This document shows, one piece after another, positions 16,398-24,696 of a stretch of DNA of 64,000 nt (position 1 is the first letter of the stretch; every line of letters starts with the position of its first letter). The notes beneath the pieces are model-generated. The model was not told where the DNA came from. It was given only the letters and a program-made list of their open reading frames with translations, and searched no databases. This DNA comes from JBBROS01 sp965217935. GTDB taxonomy: Bacteria; Pseudomonadota; Alphaproteobacteria; Acetobacterales; Acetobacteraceae. The position numbers and the translations under genes were made by a program. The stretch is taken from NCBI GenBank assembly GCA_965217935.1, contig OZ244581.1, forward strand, positions 2,046,001 through 2,110,000, in the 5' to 3' direction.

Positions 16398-17248
16398 TTG
16401 GGCGCCGCTTCGGGCGGCTTGGCGGTCAGGAAGCGGCGTCCGGCGTGCTGCACCTCCAGCAGGCCCGCGTTCTCCCGCGCAGGCTTGTACACCTCGAACG
16501 CGCGCATGATCATCAGCGTCGCAGCACTTTCCAGCGGGCCGAAAAACTCGGCGGTGGGCTTGCCGAACATGGGCGAGGCAGCGACGCGGGCGAGCTGCGG
16601 CGCGCTGAGGAAGAAGCAGCCGGAGTGGACGTTGTCGACCCGCTCGAACAGGAACGAGCGCCCAAACGCCTCGGCCAGCAGGCGCGGACGGGTGCCGGTG
16701 TCCTGGTAGCGGGCGGCCAGGCTCGGGTCGATGGTGTCGCCGTCGATATACAGCTTCATCGTCTCGAGGTCGGGCGCAAGCTCGTAGCGGTTGGGCTGCA
16801 ACAGCGCGGAGTGGCCGAATTGCTGCGAGAACCAGGCCAGCTTGGCGAAGAACAGCGGGTCGGTGACGGCGATGTCATCTTCGAGGTAGGCGAAGTAGTC
16901 GTAGGCCCCGGCCTGCTCGCGCATGATCTCGTGGCAGGCGAAGCCGAGATTGCGCGCCGGGATGTCGGTGCCGACCTGGGTGAATAGGTGGCGCGGCAAG
17001 CGGTCCGCGAGGTGCTGGTCGCCGGTAGTGACGAGCACGATGTCGATTTCGGCGCCAAGCGTGGCGTTGGCCGGGGTGGGCGGGGTTGCGGCGAGGCTCT
17101 GCCGCGGGCCGAAGGTTTGGTGCAGGGCGGCGATGCAGTGCCCGACCTGCCGGAGACGCGCGGCGGCGTCGCCGGATTCGGAGCCGTAGAGCGCCGGCTC
17201 GCCGGGGCTGCTGCGGCGGAAATGGGGAATGGTGACCAGCAGGCGCAT
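16394..17248 (-). CDS. Putative glycosyltransferase-like protein (GT-A fold)
   Basis: A 284-residue soluble protein. The N-terminus MRLLVTIPHFRR resembles the first strand of a GT-A glycosyltransferase and YFAYLEDDIAVTDPLFFAKL near residue 135 has an acidic DD pair like the metal-binding site. SGCFFLSAPQLARVA and PLESAATLMIMRAFEVYKPA follow, as in nucleotide-sugar enzymes that check an acceptor. The exact family is not recognised. Its stop overlaps the MFS start, so it is the first gene of a two-gene minus-strand operon. A pairing of a glycosyltransferase with an exporter could modify and remove a small molecule, but this is only inferred from position. Confidence 0.6.
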   Translation of the reverse strand: MRLLVTIPHFRRSSPGEPALYGSESGDAAARLRQVGHCIAALHQTFGPRQSLAATPPTPANATLGAEIDIVLVTTGDQHLADRLPRHLFTQVGTDIPARNLGFACHEIMREQAGAYDYFAYLEDDIAVTDPLFFAKLAWFSQQFGHSALLQPNRYELAPDLETMKLYIDGDTIDPSLAARYQDTGTRPRLLAEAFGRSFLFERVDNVHSGCFFLSAPQLARVAASPMFGKPTAEFFGPLESAATLMIMRAFEVYKPARENAGLLEVQHAGRRFLTAKPPEAAPK

Positions 17249-17607
17249 CGGTTGTTCCGCAGCTGTTGGTGCCGTGCGCTGGCGGGTCGGTCAAGACGGA
17301 TTGCGCGGCCGCGGGGCCGGGCCATGGAATTGCCAGGCTTTGACGATCGGTCTGGCCAGTGCTCGAAGCCGGCTGCTGGCCGCGGCCGCGCCGCTGGACC
17401 CTTGCCGCCCTGACTGCATCAGGGCGATTGCAGTCCAAGCCCCAGGCTCGGCGGGGCGCTCGGAATGGCGCTGTGGATCGGCGGGCAATCGGCCCTGTGC
17501 CGTTGCGCCTGCGGCGTTCAGGCCCGCGCACTTCGCTGTTGCCGAGGCGGGCCGCGTGGGCGCAGTCTCCCCCGCGAAGGCCCAAAAAGGGCCGCAAGGA
17601 GGACCCA
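17249..17607. promoter_or_regulatory. Gene-free upstream region with two competing hairpins
   Basis: The 359 bp between two divergent genes hold no supported gene. At 17407-17435 two stems share the same bases: GCCCTGA (17407-17413) pairs with TCAGGGC (17419-17425), while GACTGCA (17412-17418) pairs with TGCAGTC (17429-17435). They cannot form together, which is the layout of an attenuator or switch, located about 170 nt before the flavin oxidoreductase start. A strong ribosome-binding site AAGGAGG is at 17596-17602. Confidence 0.4.
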
Positions 17608-18780
17608 ATGACCTCGTCCCGCCTACGCTTCGGCATTTTCCTGGCTCCATTCCACAAGCCCGGCATCAATCCGACCCTCGCGCTGGAAACCGACCTCGAG
17701 CTGGTGCGGCACCTGGACCGCTGCGGCTACGACGAGGCCTGGTTCGGCGAGCACCACTCCGCCGGCAGCGAGATCAGCGCCTCGCCGGAAATCTTCATCG
17801 CCGTCGCCGCCGAGCGCACCAAGCATATCCGCCTCGGCACCGGCGTGGTCAGCCTTTCGTATCACAACCCGCTCTGGGTCGCCGAGCGCATCGTCATGCT
17901 CGACCACATCACCCGTGGCCGGGCGATGTTCGGCGCGGGTCCCGGCTCGCTGCCGACAGACGGGGCGATGATCGGCCTGTCGCAGACGCAAACGCGCGGG
18001 CTGCTTGAGCAGAGCCTGGACGTCATCATGCGCCTGCTGACCAGCGAGGAGCCGGTCAACTTCCAGAACGAGCGGTGGGAGCTGCACGACGCGCGGCTGC
18101 ATCTGCGGCCTTATTCCAATCCCTTGTTCGACATCGCCGTCGCCGCGGTCGCCTCGCCGACCGGACCGCGGCTTGCCGGGCGGCACGGCATTGGGATGCT
18201 GTCCATCGGGGCGACGACCGCCGCCGGGTTCGATGCCTTGGCGCTGCACTGGACCGTGCTGGAAGACCAGGCCCGCAAGCACGGCAAGTCCGTCGACCGC
18301 TCGAAGTGGCGGCTGGTGGGCCTCGTGCACTGCGCCGAGACGATGGAGCAGGCCTACCGCGACGTCGAATACGGCATCGAGCAGTGGTTCAACTATTTCC
18401 AGGCCGTCGCCGCCTTCCCGCAAATGTCCATGCCCGGCGCCAACGTACGCGAGATGATCGCCTTCATCAACGAGTCTGGTTTCGGCACCATCGGCACGCC
18501 GGACATGTGCGCGGCCCAGATCGAGCGGCTGCAGGCGCAGTCGAACGGCGGTTTCGGCGCCTATCTCATGCTCGCCCACAACTGGGCCAACCGGGAGGCC
18601 ACCTTGCGCAGCTACGAGCTGATCGCCCGGCACGTCATGCCGCAATTCCAGGGCCATGCCCGCCCGACGGTTGACGCCGCCGACCGCGCCACGGCGGCGC
18701 GCCCGGCGCTGGCGGCGATCCATGCCCAGGCGGTCGAGACGGCCATGCAAAGACATGCGATGGAGATCGCGGGCGAGTAG
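17608..18780 (+). CDS. LLM-class flavin-dependent monooxygenase, limonene-monooxygenase-like
   Basis: Bacterial-luciferase-like TIM-barrel oxygenase of 390 residues using reduced flavin. The N-terminus RLRFGIFLAPFHKPG, DEAWFGEHHSAGSEISASPE and IRLGTGVVSLSYHNPL are typical; GRAMFGAGPGSLPTDGAMIG and ASPTGPRLAGRHG mark the flavin phosphate region. Overall length and sequence resemble proteins commonly named limonene 1,2-monooxygenase, though many substrates are possible. The ATG at 17608 is chosen because AAGGAGG lies six bases upstream; longer frames extend into the leader without such a site. It needs a flavin reductase, not seen nearby. It converges with a CYP153 gene 39 bp away, so two oxygenases for hydrophobic substrates are neighbours. 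Confidence 0.85.
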   Translation: MTSSRLRFGIFLAPFHKPGINPTLALETDLELVRHLDRCGYDEAWFGEHHSAGSEISASPEIFIAVAAERTKHIRLGTGVVSLSYHNPLWVAERIVMLDHITRGRAMFGAGPGSLPTDGAMIGLSQTQTRGLLEQSLDVIMRLLTSEEPVNFQNERWELHDARLHLRPYSNPLFDIAVAAVASPTGPRLAGRHGIGMLSIGATTAAGFDALALHWTVLEDQARKHGKSVDRSKWRLVGLVHCAETMEQAYRDVEYGIEQWFNYFQAVAAFPQMSMPGANVREMIAFINESGFGTIGTPDMCAAQIERLQAQSNGGFGAYLMLAHNWANREATLRSYELIARHVMPQFQGHARPTVDAADRATAARPALAAIHAQAVETAMQRHAMEIAGE

Positions 18781-18782
18781 GT

Positions 18783-18815
18783 TCGCCCGCTTCGGGCAGG
18801 CGCTCGCGGGCGCCT
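18783..18815. terminator. Possible bidirectional terminator between convergent genes
   Basis: Two short GC-rich stems lie between the stops of the flavin oxygenase and the P450: GCCCG-CTT-CGGGC, then AGGCGC with GCGCCT. No T-run follows either, so termination strength is uncertain. Confidence 0.35.
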
Positions 18816-18819
18816 CCCG

Positions 18820-20076
18820 CTATGAAATCCGCCGGTTGATCCGCACCGGCAGCGTCTCGTAGCCGCGGATGAACGCGGACAGCACCCGGCGCGGCTCGCC
18901 CATCACCTCGACCGTGTCGAACCGCCGCAAGATCTCCTCCCAGACCACCCGCAACTGCATCTCCGCCAGCCGTTCGCCCACGCAGCGGTGGATGCCGAAC
19001 CCGAACGACAGATGCTTCTTCGGGCGCGGGCGGCCGATGATGAAGTCGTCCGGGCGCTCGAACTCTCGCTCGTCGCGGTTGCCGGAGAGGTACCACATCA
19101 CCACCCGGTCGCCGCGGCGGATCCGCTGGCCGCCGAGCTCGGCGTCGCGCGTCGCGGTGCGGCGCATATGGGCGAGCGGCGTTTGCCAGCGGACGATCTC
19201 CGGCGCCATCGAGGCGGCGAGGGCCGGGTCGGCGCGGAGCCTGGCGTACTGCTCCGGGTGCCGGTTGAGCGCGACGACGCCGCCGGTCATGGAATTGCGC
19301 CTGGTGTCGTTGCCGCCGACGATCAGCAGGATGACGTTGCCCAGCAGCTCCATCGGCTGCATCGAGCGGGTGCTTTCGGCGTGGGCCAGCATCGAGAGGA
19401 GGTCCGGCTGCGGCGGGGCGCCCCGCCTCTGCGCGAACAGCGCGCCGAAGGTTTGCAGGCACTCCCGCAACTCGGCGATGCGCGCCTCCGGCGACTCGCA
19501 CACGCTGGACTCGTCAATCGCGGTCGCCACGTCCGACCACCGCGTGAGCTTGCGCCGCTCGTCCCACGGGAAGTCGAACAGGATGGCCAGCATCTGGGTG
19601 GTCAGCTCGATCGAGACGCGGTCTACCCAGTCGAAGGTCTCGCCGACCGGCAGTTGGTCGAGCACGGCGGCGGCGCGGGCGCGGATGCTGTCTTCCAGCT
19701 TGGCCAGGTTGGCGGCGGTGAACATCGGGCTGACGGCCGCGCGCTGGGAGGTGTGACCGGGCGGGTCCATGGCGATGAACATCGGCATCGTGAAGTCGGT
19801 GCGCTGGTCGCGGATCGTCATGCCGCCGAGGCTCACGTCGGAGGAGAAGGTGTCCGTGTCAGCCTCGACCTGCAGGATGTCCCTGTAGCGCGTGACCGAC
19901 CAATAGGGGGCGAAGATGCCGGTCGTGCAGTGATGGACCGGCGCCTCGCGCCGGAGCCGCTCGAAGTAGGGCAGGACCGTGTCGCTCTGGAACAAGTAGG
20001 GATTGCCCGGGTCCATCTGTTCGAGAGGGATGTCGTTGACCGGTGTGGCGGCCTGCGCGCTCGCGACGACGTTCAT
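18820..20076 (-). CDS. Cytochrome P450, CYP153-like terminal hydroxylase
   Basis: Soluble bacterial P450 of 418 residues. The heme-cysteine loop is HLSFGFGIHRCVGERLAEMQ near residue 355, the I-helix oxygen-activation motif is LIVGGNDTRRNSMTGGV, and the K-helix region reads PEIVRWQTPLAHMRRTA. These stretches closely match the CYP153 family, which hydroxylates the end carbon of alkanes, fatty acids and similar chains using a ferredoxin and ferredoxin reductase. CYP153s usually have GGNDTTRNS; here the second Thr is Arg, while the first, likely proton-relay Thr is kept. The start at 20076 follows AGGGGAAG, a ribosome-binding site. No ferredoxin or reductase gene is adjacent, so partners must be encoded elsewhere. 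Confidence 0.9.
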   Translation of the reverse strand: MNVVASAQAATPVNDIPLEQMDPGNPYLFQSDTVLPYFERLRREAPVHHCTTGIFAPYWSVTRYRDILQVEADTDTFSSDVSLGGMTIRDQRTDFTMPMFIAMDPPGHTSQRAAVSPMFTAANLAKLEDSIRARAAAVLDQLPVGETFDWVDRVSIELTTQMLAILFDFPWDERRKLTRWSDVATAIDESSVCESPEARIAELRECLQTFGALFAQRRGAPPQPDLLSMLAHAESTRSMQPMELLGNVILLIVGGNDTRRNSMTGGVVALNRHPEQYARLRADPALAASMAPEIVRWQTPLAHMRRTATRDAELGGQRIRRGDRVVMWYLSGNRDEREFERPDDFIIGRPRPKKHLSFGFGIHRCVGERLAEMQLRVVWEEILRRFDTVEVMGEPRRVLSAFIRGYETLPVRINRRIS

Positions 20077-20366
20077 GCTTCTTCCCCTTATTATGGCCGA
20101 TGACCGGATTCTGCGCGTATCAAACCAAGATGCGTGCCGCGCTGTCCAGCGTTTCAAGAACTCGCGCTTAGGGCGTTCGCGTCGGCGGGGCTGGGCTTAG
20201 CGCGGCGTCGGCAACAGGGGCGCCAGCGCGCCGAAGGCTGCCCGACACGACAAAGGCTTGAGGCGCTTGTTCGCCCGGTCAAGCCACGGCGGCCATGTCC
20301 GCCGAACCGTCCAGGAACCCTTATGCCGTCTCGGGTCCGCGCGCCGATGCGGCCGAGGACGGGAGG

Positions 20367-21905
20367 CTAATCGTGTCGCGGCCGGGGCGTTCGCGTCGGG
20401 CCGGGGCGTGGCGGGGACGGCTTCATCGCGTTCGCCATCGCGCTGATGTCGATGTCGTTGACGAGCACCTTGGCGCCGTCGGCCCTGATGGTCCAGACGA
20501 TGCGGCCGTCCGCGCTGCGCCCGAAGCCTTTGAGGAAGGCAAGCGCCGGGATCGCTTGCTGCAGCAGCGGGACCGCGTTGACCGTCTGGATCAGGCCGTC
20601 GAAGTTCTCGGCCGACAGCGTGGCCAAGGCGATGTAGTGCCCCGGGGCGGTGATCGACGTATGGCCTTCGCCGGAGAAGGTTGCGCCGCCGACCTCAAGC
20701 TCGAGGCTTTCAATGCCGGCCGTCGCGCCGTCGGCAAGGCCGGCCGTGTCGCCAGCGCTTAGCCTCTGATCCCGGCTGATCGCGGTCAGCGCGCGTTGCA
20801 GCTCGGGGGTTTTCAGGCCCGAGACGACGAGGCGAAACGCGAGGCCTTGCGGGACGAGCGCCTCGAACGGGCCGAGCGGGGCGTTGGCCAGCGCGACGCC
20901 GCGGAGTTTGATGCCCATGCTGGCGCGCAGCAGGCCCGCGTCGGCGCTGGCGTCGAAGCCTGCGCCGAACTCGTCGGCCTTGGCGGTGATGCCGCCGAAG
21001 CTCAGCTCGAAGCCTTCGGCGGTCTGATCCATCGCGGCCGACGCGGCAAGGCCCTGCAGGTTGGCGGCAATGACGGCCAGGAGGTCGGATGCGGCCTTGC
21101 TCATGCCGGGCGAGCCGTCAGGAAGCCCGGCGGATGCCATAGCGGTCAGCGCGCGCGTGATCTCGGCCGCGCGGTCCCGGTTGACGCAGGTCATCCGCAG
21201 GCTGAGTTGAAGCTTTTCCGTGGCCGAGGCGACCGGCGCCAGGCCGGGCGCCTGCACGACGGTGCGGTATTGCTGCACGGACGTGTCCGACGAGACGTTG
21301 ATGAGGCCAGGCCCGGCGGGCTGGATCGTCGAGAGCGTATTAGCCGGGCCGGCCGTGGTCGTCGACGACACGGGCCCGCCTCGCGTCGTCACCGTCATGC
21401 CGGCGTTCGACGCCGTCATGGTGGAGGGGGTGGCGAAACTCGGGTCGAAGCGGGCGTGGGCCGATGGCTTGGCCGTGGTGATGGCATAGGTGACGGGGAC
21501 CGATCGCGGCGGGCCTTTTTTGCCGTCCTCGTTCGGGACCGGCGTGTCGATGGTGAAGCTGATTGGCAGGTTGGAGGGGACGGTATCGATATCCCAGGGC
21601 CCCCCACTTGTCTGGCGCGCGTTCGCGAGAACGATGGTCCGGCTGGCGGCGGGCGGGCCGGGGAGCTGCAACGGGATGGCCACGGCGAAGTGGTCGCCGT
21701 CGGCGCGGACCTCTGGCTGCTGGCCCGACGCCAGGACGGCTTGGCCAAGATTGGCGGCGAGCCAGTCGCGCAGGCGCTGCTGCAGCGCATCGGCCTGCTG
21801 AACGGTGACATCGGTCGCCCGTGCGGCGGGCGCGCAGAGGACGCCGGCGAGGAGGCCGGCTTGGATGAGAACGCGGAAACGATGGCGCATATGATTTTGT
21901 TGCAT
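20367..21905 (-). CDS. Secreted protein of unknown function, possibly DUF2125-like
   Basis: About 512 residues starting MQQNHMRHRF, followed by a signal peptide (VLIQAGLLAGVLCAPAARA) and a mature N-terminus TDVTVQQADALQQRLRDWLA. The body is rich in Ala, Gly and Thr and has repeated FELSFGGITAKADEFGAGFD- and LELEVGGATFSGEGHTSI-like beta segments. The arrangement (VTxQQAxxLxxxLxxWL, then xGDHFAVAIPLQLPG) recalls DUF2125 proteins of alphaproteobacteria, probably periplasmic, but that match is from memory and moderate. The ATG at 21905 has a weak GGACGGA upstream; 21890 is an alternative. A longer open frame upstream covers IS debris and is not coding. Transcribed alone. Confidence 0.6.
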   Translation of the reverse strand: MQQNHMRHRFRVLIQAGLLAGVLCAPAARATDVTVQQADALQQRLRDWLAANLGQAVLASGQQPEVRADGDHFAVAIPLQLPGPPAASRTIVLANARQTSGGPWDIDTVPSNLPISFTIDTPVPNEDGKKGPPRSVPVTYAITTAKPSAHARFDPSFATPSTMTASNAGMTVTTRGGPVSSTTTAGPANTLSTIQPAGPGLINVSSDTSVQQYRTVVQAPGLAPVASATEKLQLSLRMTCVNRDRAAEITRALTAMASAGLPDGSPGMSKAASDLLAVIAANLQGLAASAAMDQTAEGFELSFGGITAKADEFGAGFDASADAGLLRASMGIKLRGVALANAPLGPFEALVPQGLAFRLVVSGLKTPELQRALTAISRDQRLSAGDTAGLADGATAGIESLELEVGGATFSGEGHTSITAPGHYIALATLSAENFDGLIQTVNAVPLLQQAIPALAFLKGFGRSADGRIVWTIRADGAKVLVNDIDISAMANAMKPSPPRPGPTRTPRPRHD

Positions 21906-21998
21906 TGATCCGTCCAGTGTTGCACGGCCGCGTCCAGCGGCGTCCGGGACCGGCTCGGCGCAGGAGGCTCCGCCCTGACCTGATCTTGGGCGCCCATC

Positions 21999-22392
21999 TT
22001 GCCGTTCAAGCCGAACCAGGACCGCCGCCGCCGCAGTCCCAAGCAGACGCGCCAGGTTACGACCTGGCGCGCGCATCGCGCCAGCTTGCGCCGGCAGGGG
22101 AGCTTGACGCCCTGGTTCACCGATGAGGCCACCGAGGGCTAGCGGGCCGAGCCGCGCACGACCCGGGGCGGGCCGCGGTGGCGTTCGTGCTTGGCGATCC
22201 TGACCGCACTCGCACTCGCACTCTGGGCCGCGTTCCGCCTGGCCCCGGCGGCAAACAGACGGGCTGACCGGCTCCGTCATCGGCCTGCCCGGCCTTGATC
22301 TGGCCCGGACGGGCTGCCCCGGGCCGAGCCGCCGGGCGGAGATGCTGGAGGCGCCACGCCTGCCACCGCACCGTGACGGCGAGCCACTCCGT
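21999..22392 (+). pseudogene. IS5-like transposase N-terminal remnant
   Basis: From a TTG at 21999 the frame reads LPFKPNQDRRRRSPKQTRQV, then WFTDEATEG followed by TAG at 22140. Later codons (RAEPRTTRGG, LAILTALALALW) continue the same family, then a frame shift gives RQTDGLTGSVIGLPGLDLA and HRDGEPL before homology stops near 22392. This is the N-terminal third of an IS5-like transposase with a stop, a small CTCGCA expansion and a frameshift; its DDE domain is gone. The IS110 fragment follows at once. Confidence 0.65.
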
Positions 22393-22473
22393 CGTCCGTT
22401 GGTGTGGACGGCCCCCAACGGCATCGATGTGCCAGAATGAGGTCGTTGCTGATCTCAGACAAAGGAGACCGTC

Positions 22474-22648
22474 CGTGGAATAGGTTAGCCGCATTGGCAT
22501 GGACACGTCGAAACACGTTTTTCAGCTGCATGGCGTGAACGCCTCCGAGGAGGTGGTCTTGCGTCGGAAGATGCAACGCCGGGAGATGGTGGCGTTCTTT
22601 GAGAGACTTGAGCCAACCGTGATCGCGATCGAGGCGTGCGGCGCGTCG
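22474..22648 (+). pseudogene. IS110-family transposase N-terminal fragment, cut by IS3
   Basis: GTG at 22474 gives VE, a TAG, then VSRIGMDTSKHVFQLHGVNA, a typical IS110 N-terminus with its first catalytic Asp (GMDTSK), continuing to VIAIEACGAS. At 22649 the reading is broken by the left end of the IS3 element. The rest of this IS110 gene is not found on the far side of the IS3, so a deletion or rearrangement followed. It belongs to a different IS110 subgroup from the one nested inside the IS3. Confidence 0.75.
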
Positions 22649-22696
22649 TGAACCGTCCCGGGTATGCCGGAGGCTCCAAGCCTTGAGAGGATGGAG

Positions 22697-23004
22697 CGAT
22701 GACGACGTAGAAGACGGTGGCGAGCTGATCGCCGGAGGTGCGGGAGCGGGCGGTGCGTCCGGTGCTGGAAGGCGGCGGCGATCACCTGACGAAGTGGGCG
22801 GCGATCAGCTCGGTTTCGGCCAAGATCGGCTGCACGGCAGAGACCCTGCGCAAGTGGGTGCGCGCAGTGGAACGTGACGGCGGTCAGCGGCCCGGGCCGC
22901 TGAGTGCCGAGCGCGAACGGATCAAGGCGCTGGAGCGGGAGGTTCGCGAGCTGCTGCCCGGGCGAACAAGATCCTGCGCAAGGCCCGCGCGTATTGTGCC
23001 ATGA
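22697..23004 (+). pseudogene. IS3-family orfA (helix-turn-helix protein), degraded
   Basis: The usual IS3 OrfA is visible from SPEVRERAVRPVLEGGGDHL to ALEREVRELL, with the helix-turn-helix CTAETLRKWVRAVERDGGQR in the middle. The first codons contain in-frame stops (TAG after MTT, and TGA before the SPEV segment), and the 3' part goes out of frame at GRTRSCARPARIVP where ANxILRKA is expected. It cannot give a normal product. Confidence 0.75.
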
Positions 23005-23811
23005 CGGAGCTCGACCGCCGGTCGCGGACATGATCGCGCGCATGACGGTCACCGGCAGGCCTACGGGGTCGAGCCGATCGCGCCCGGTGCTGCCGGTCGC
23101 CCCGTCGGCCTGCCACGCTTAGGCGGCACGGCGTGCCGACCCGGGCCGGCTACCAGCACGAGTCCGAAGCGACGCTGCGCTACTGGCCGGAATTCGACGC
23201 GTGTTCGCGGCGAACGTCGGTGTTTACGGGATGCGCAAGGTCTGGCGGCAGCTTGGCCGCGAAGGGATCAAGGCTGCCCGCTGCACGGTCGCACGCTTGA
23301 TGCAGCGCATGGGGCTGCAAAGGGTCGTGCGGGGTAGGAGGGTCCGCACCACGGTTCCTGATCCGGCCGCCGCCTGCCCGCTGGACCCTGCCAACCGCCA
23401 GTTCAGGGCGCCGCGGCCGAACGCGTTGCGGGTCAGCGACTTCACCTATGTCGCGACCTGGTCAGGCTTCGTCTATGCGGCGGCCTCCGGTGGCTGTGCC
23501 ATCGGCTGCTTCGCAGACGGATCGCCAAGCGGGATTCGTGATCGACGCCTTTGCCCGGCGCATTGTCGGCTGGCGGGTGTCGCGGACCCTCTCCGCTGCC
23601 ATTCCAGCCGCTACGCGGCAGGAACCTTGGGCAACTCCGCTCACGCGCGCTTTGTGCTGGATGCCTTGAAGCAGGCCTTGCAACAGCGCCGGCCCGTCCG
23701 GGCCGACGGTCTCGTGCGCCACTCGGACAAGGGGGCCGCAATGCCTCGCGCTGCGCGATGCCGAGCGTCTCGCCGAGGCCGGCGTCCAGCCCTCGGCCGG
23801 CAGCGCCGGCG
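23005..23811 (+). pseudogene. IS3-family orfB N-terminal part, with hairpin insertion
   Basis: Integrase-type transposase half. GVYGMRKVWRQLGREGIKAA and VARLMQRMGLQRVVRGRRVR (HTH_21-like part) and LRVSDFTYVATWSGFVYAA (first catalytic Asp of the rve domain) are readable. Then FVIDAFARRIVGWRVSRT continues in another frame until a 50-bp hairpin insertion (23589-23638), after which ARFVLDALKQALQQRRPVRA and LVRHSDKG follow. A last shift gives QCLALRDAERLAEAGVQPSA, and the gene is broken by IS110 sequence near 23811. Confidence 0.8.
23589..23638 (+). repeat. 50-bp hairpin element, copy 2 (inside IS3 orfB)
   Basis: Aligns without gaps to 3431-3480. Structure TTCC, A, GCCGC, loop TAC, GCGGC, A, GGAA, then CCTTGGGC and CTCC. 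Removing it joins the IS3 transposase codons SRT and AHARFVLDAL. Confidence 0.7.
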
Positions 23812-24696
23812 GCTCCCAGGGCGCCGGCCTGTCCCGGCTCCTGCGCGAGTGGGGGAGGCCACGCCGTCATCGAGGTGAACCGGCCCAACCGGCAGCTGCG
23901 CCGCCAGAAAGGCAAGGGCGACGCCGTCGATGCCGAGAGCGCCGCCCGTGCCGTGCTGGCCGGCCAGGCTGATGGTCAGCCCAAGGCCGGCACGGGCACG
24001 GTCGAGATCCGCCATCTCAAGGTCGCTCGCGACACTGCCCTCAAGGCCAGGACGCAGGCCATGCAGACGCTCAAGGCCATCATCGTGCCCTCTCCGGCTG
24101 TCCTGCGCCAGCAGCTCGACCCGGTCAGGGCCAAGATGACGCTGCTGCGGCGCCTGGCTGCCTTGCGGCCGGGCCCGCTCACCGCCACGCTGGCGTCGGC
24201 AAAGGCCAGCCTGCGCGCCACCGCCCGGCGCTGGCTCACGCTGGATGCCGAGATCAGGCAGCGCGATGCCCAGATCGAAACCCTGACAGCCGCCCGCGCC
24301 CCCGAACGGCTCGCCGCGCACGGCATGGCCGCGGGCGCCACGGCCGAGATGCTGCTGGTCGTCGGCGGCAACCCCGAGCGCATCCACTCAGAAGCGGCGT
24401 TCGCCAAGCTGTGCGGCGCCTGCCCGATCCCGGCATCCAGCGGCAAGACGGTCCGCCGCCGCCTCAACCGCGGCGGCAACCGGCAGGCCAATGCCGCCCT
24501 CTGCCGGGTGGTCACCACCCGCATGCGCGGCCACCAGCCGACACAGGGCGACGTGCGCCGGCGCACCGCGGAAGGCAGGTCCAAAACCGAGATCATCCGC
24601 TGCCTGAAGCGCGACGCCGCACGTGAGATCTTCAGCTATCTCCGCCCCAAGCCGCATCCAGCACGGGCAACCGCAACGGCCCTTTGGCCGACATAG
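23812..24696 (+). pseudogene. IS110-family transposase lacking its N-terminus, nested in IS3
   Basis: The readable part starts at GAGLSRLLREWG, shifts by one base, then runs unbroken from GHAVIEVNRPNRQLRRQKGK to a TAG at 24694. It contains GKGDAVDAESAARAVLAGQA (third acidic site of the DEDD domain) and the C-terminal FAKLCGACPIPASSGKTVRR and RGGNRQANAALCRVV with the serine region. The first ~70 residues with the leading Asp are absent, and the junction to IS3 orfB falls where both proteins have a Gly-Ser-Gly stretch. The right junction is directly back to IS3 orfB, so the inserted piece was already truncated or was trimmed later. Confidence 0.8.

Noticed and set aside
16394..17669. Overlapping long frames on both strands around the glycosyltransferase-like gene
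   Set aside because: Arg/Pro/Ala-rich shadows of the true frame; only the 284-residue frame has strand/helix-like pattern and coupling to the MFS start.
22206..22222. CTCGCA tandem repeats as a regulatory microsatellite
   Set aside because: They lie within the dead IS5-like transposase frame (LALALW) and are a small slippage event without regulatory context.
22374..22387. GTGACGGCGAGCCA as a possible third copy of the dispersed structured element
   Set aside because: No 20-bp hairpin or spacer is near it; the bases are explained as codons for HRDGEPL in the IS5-like transposase remnant.
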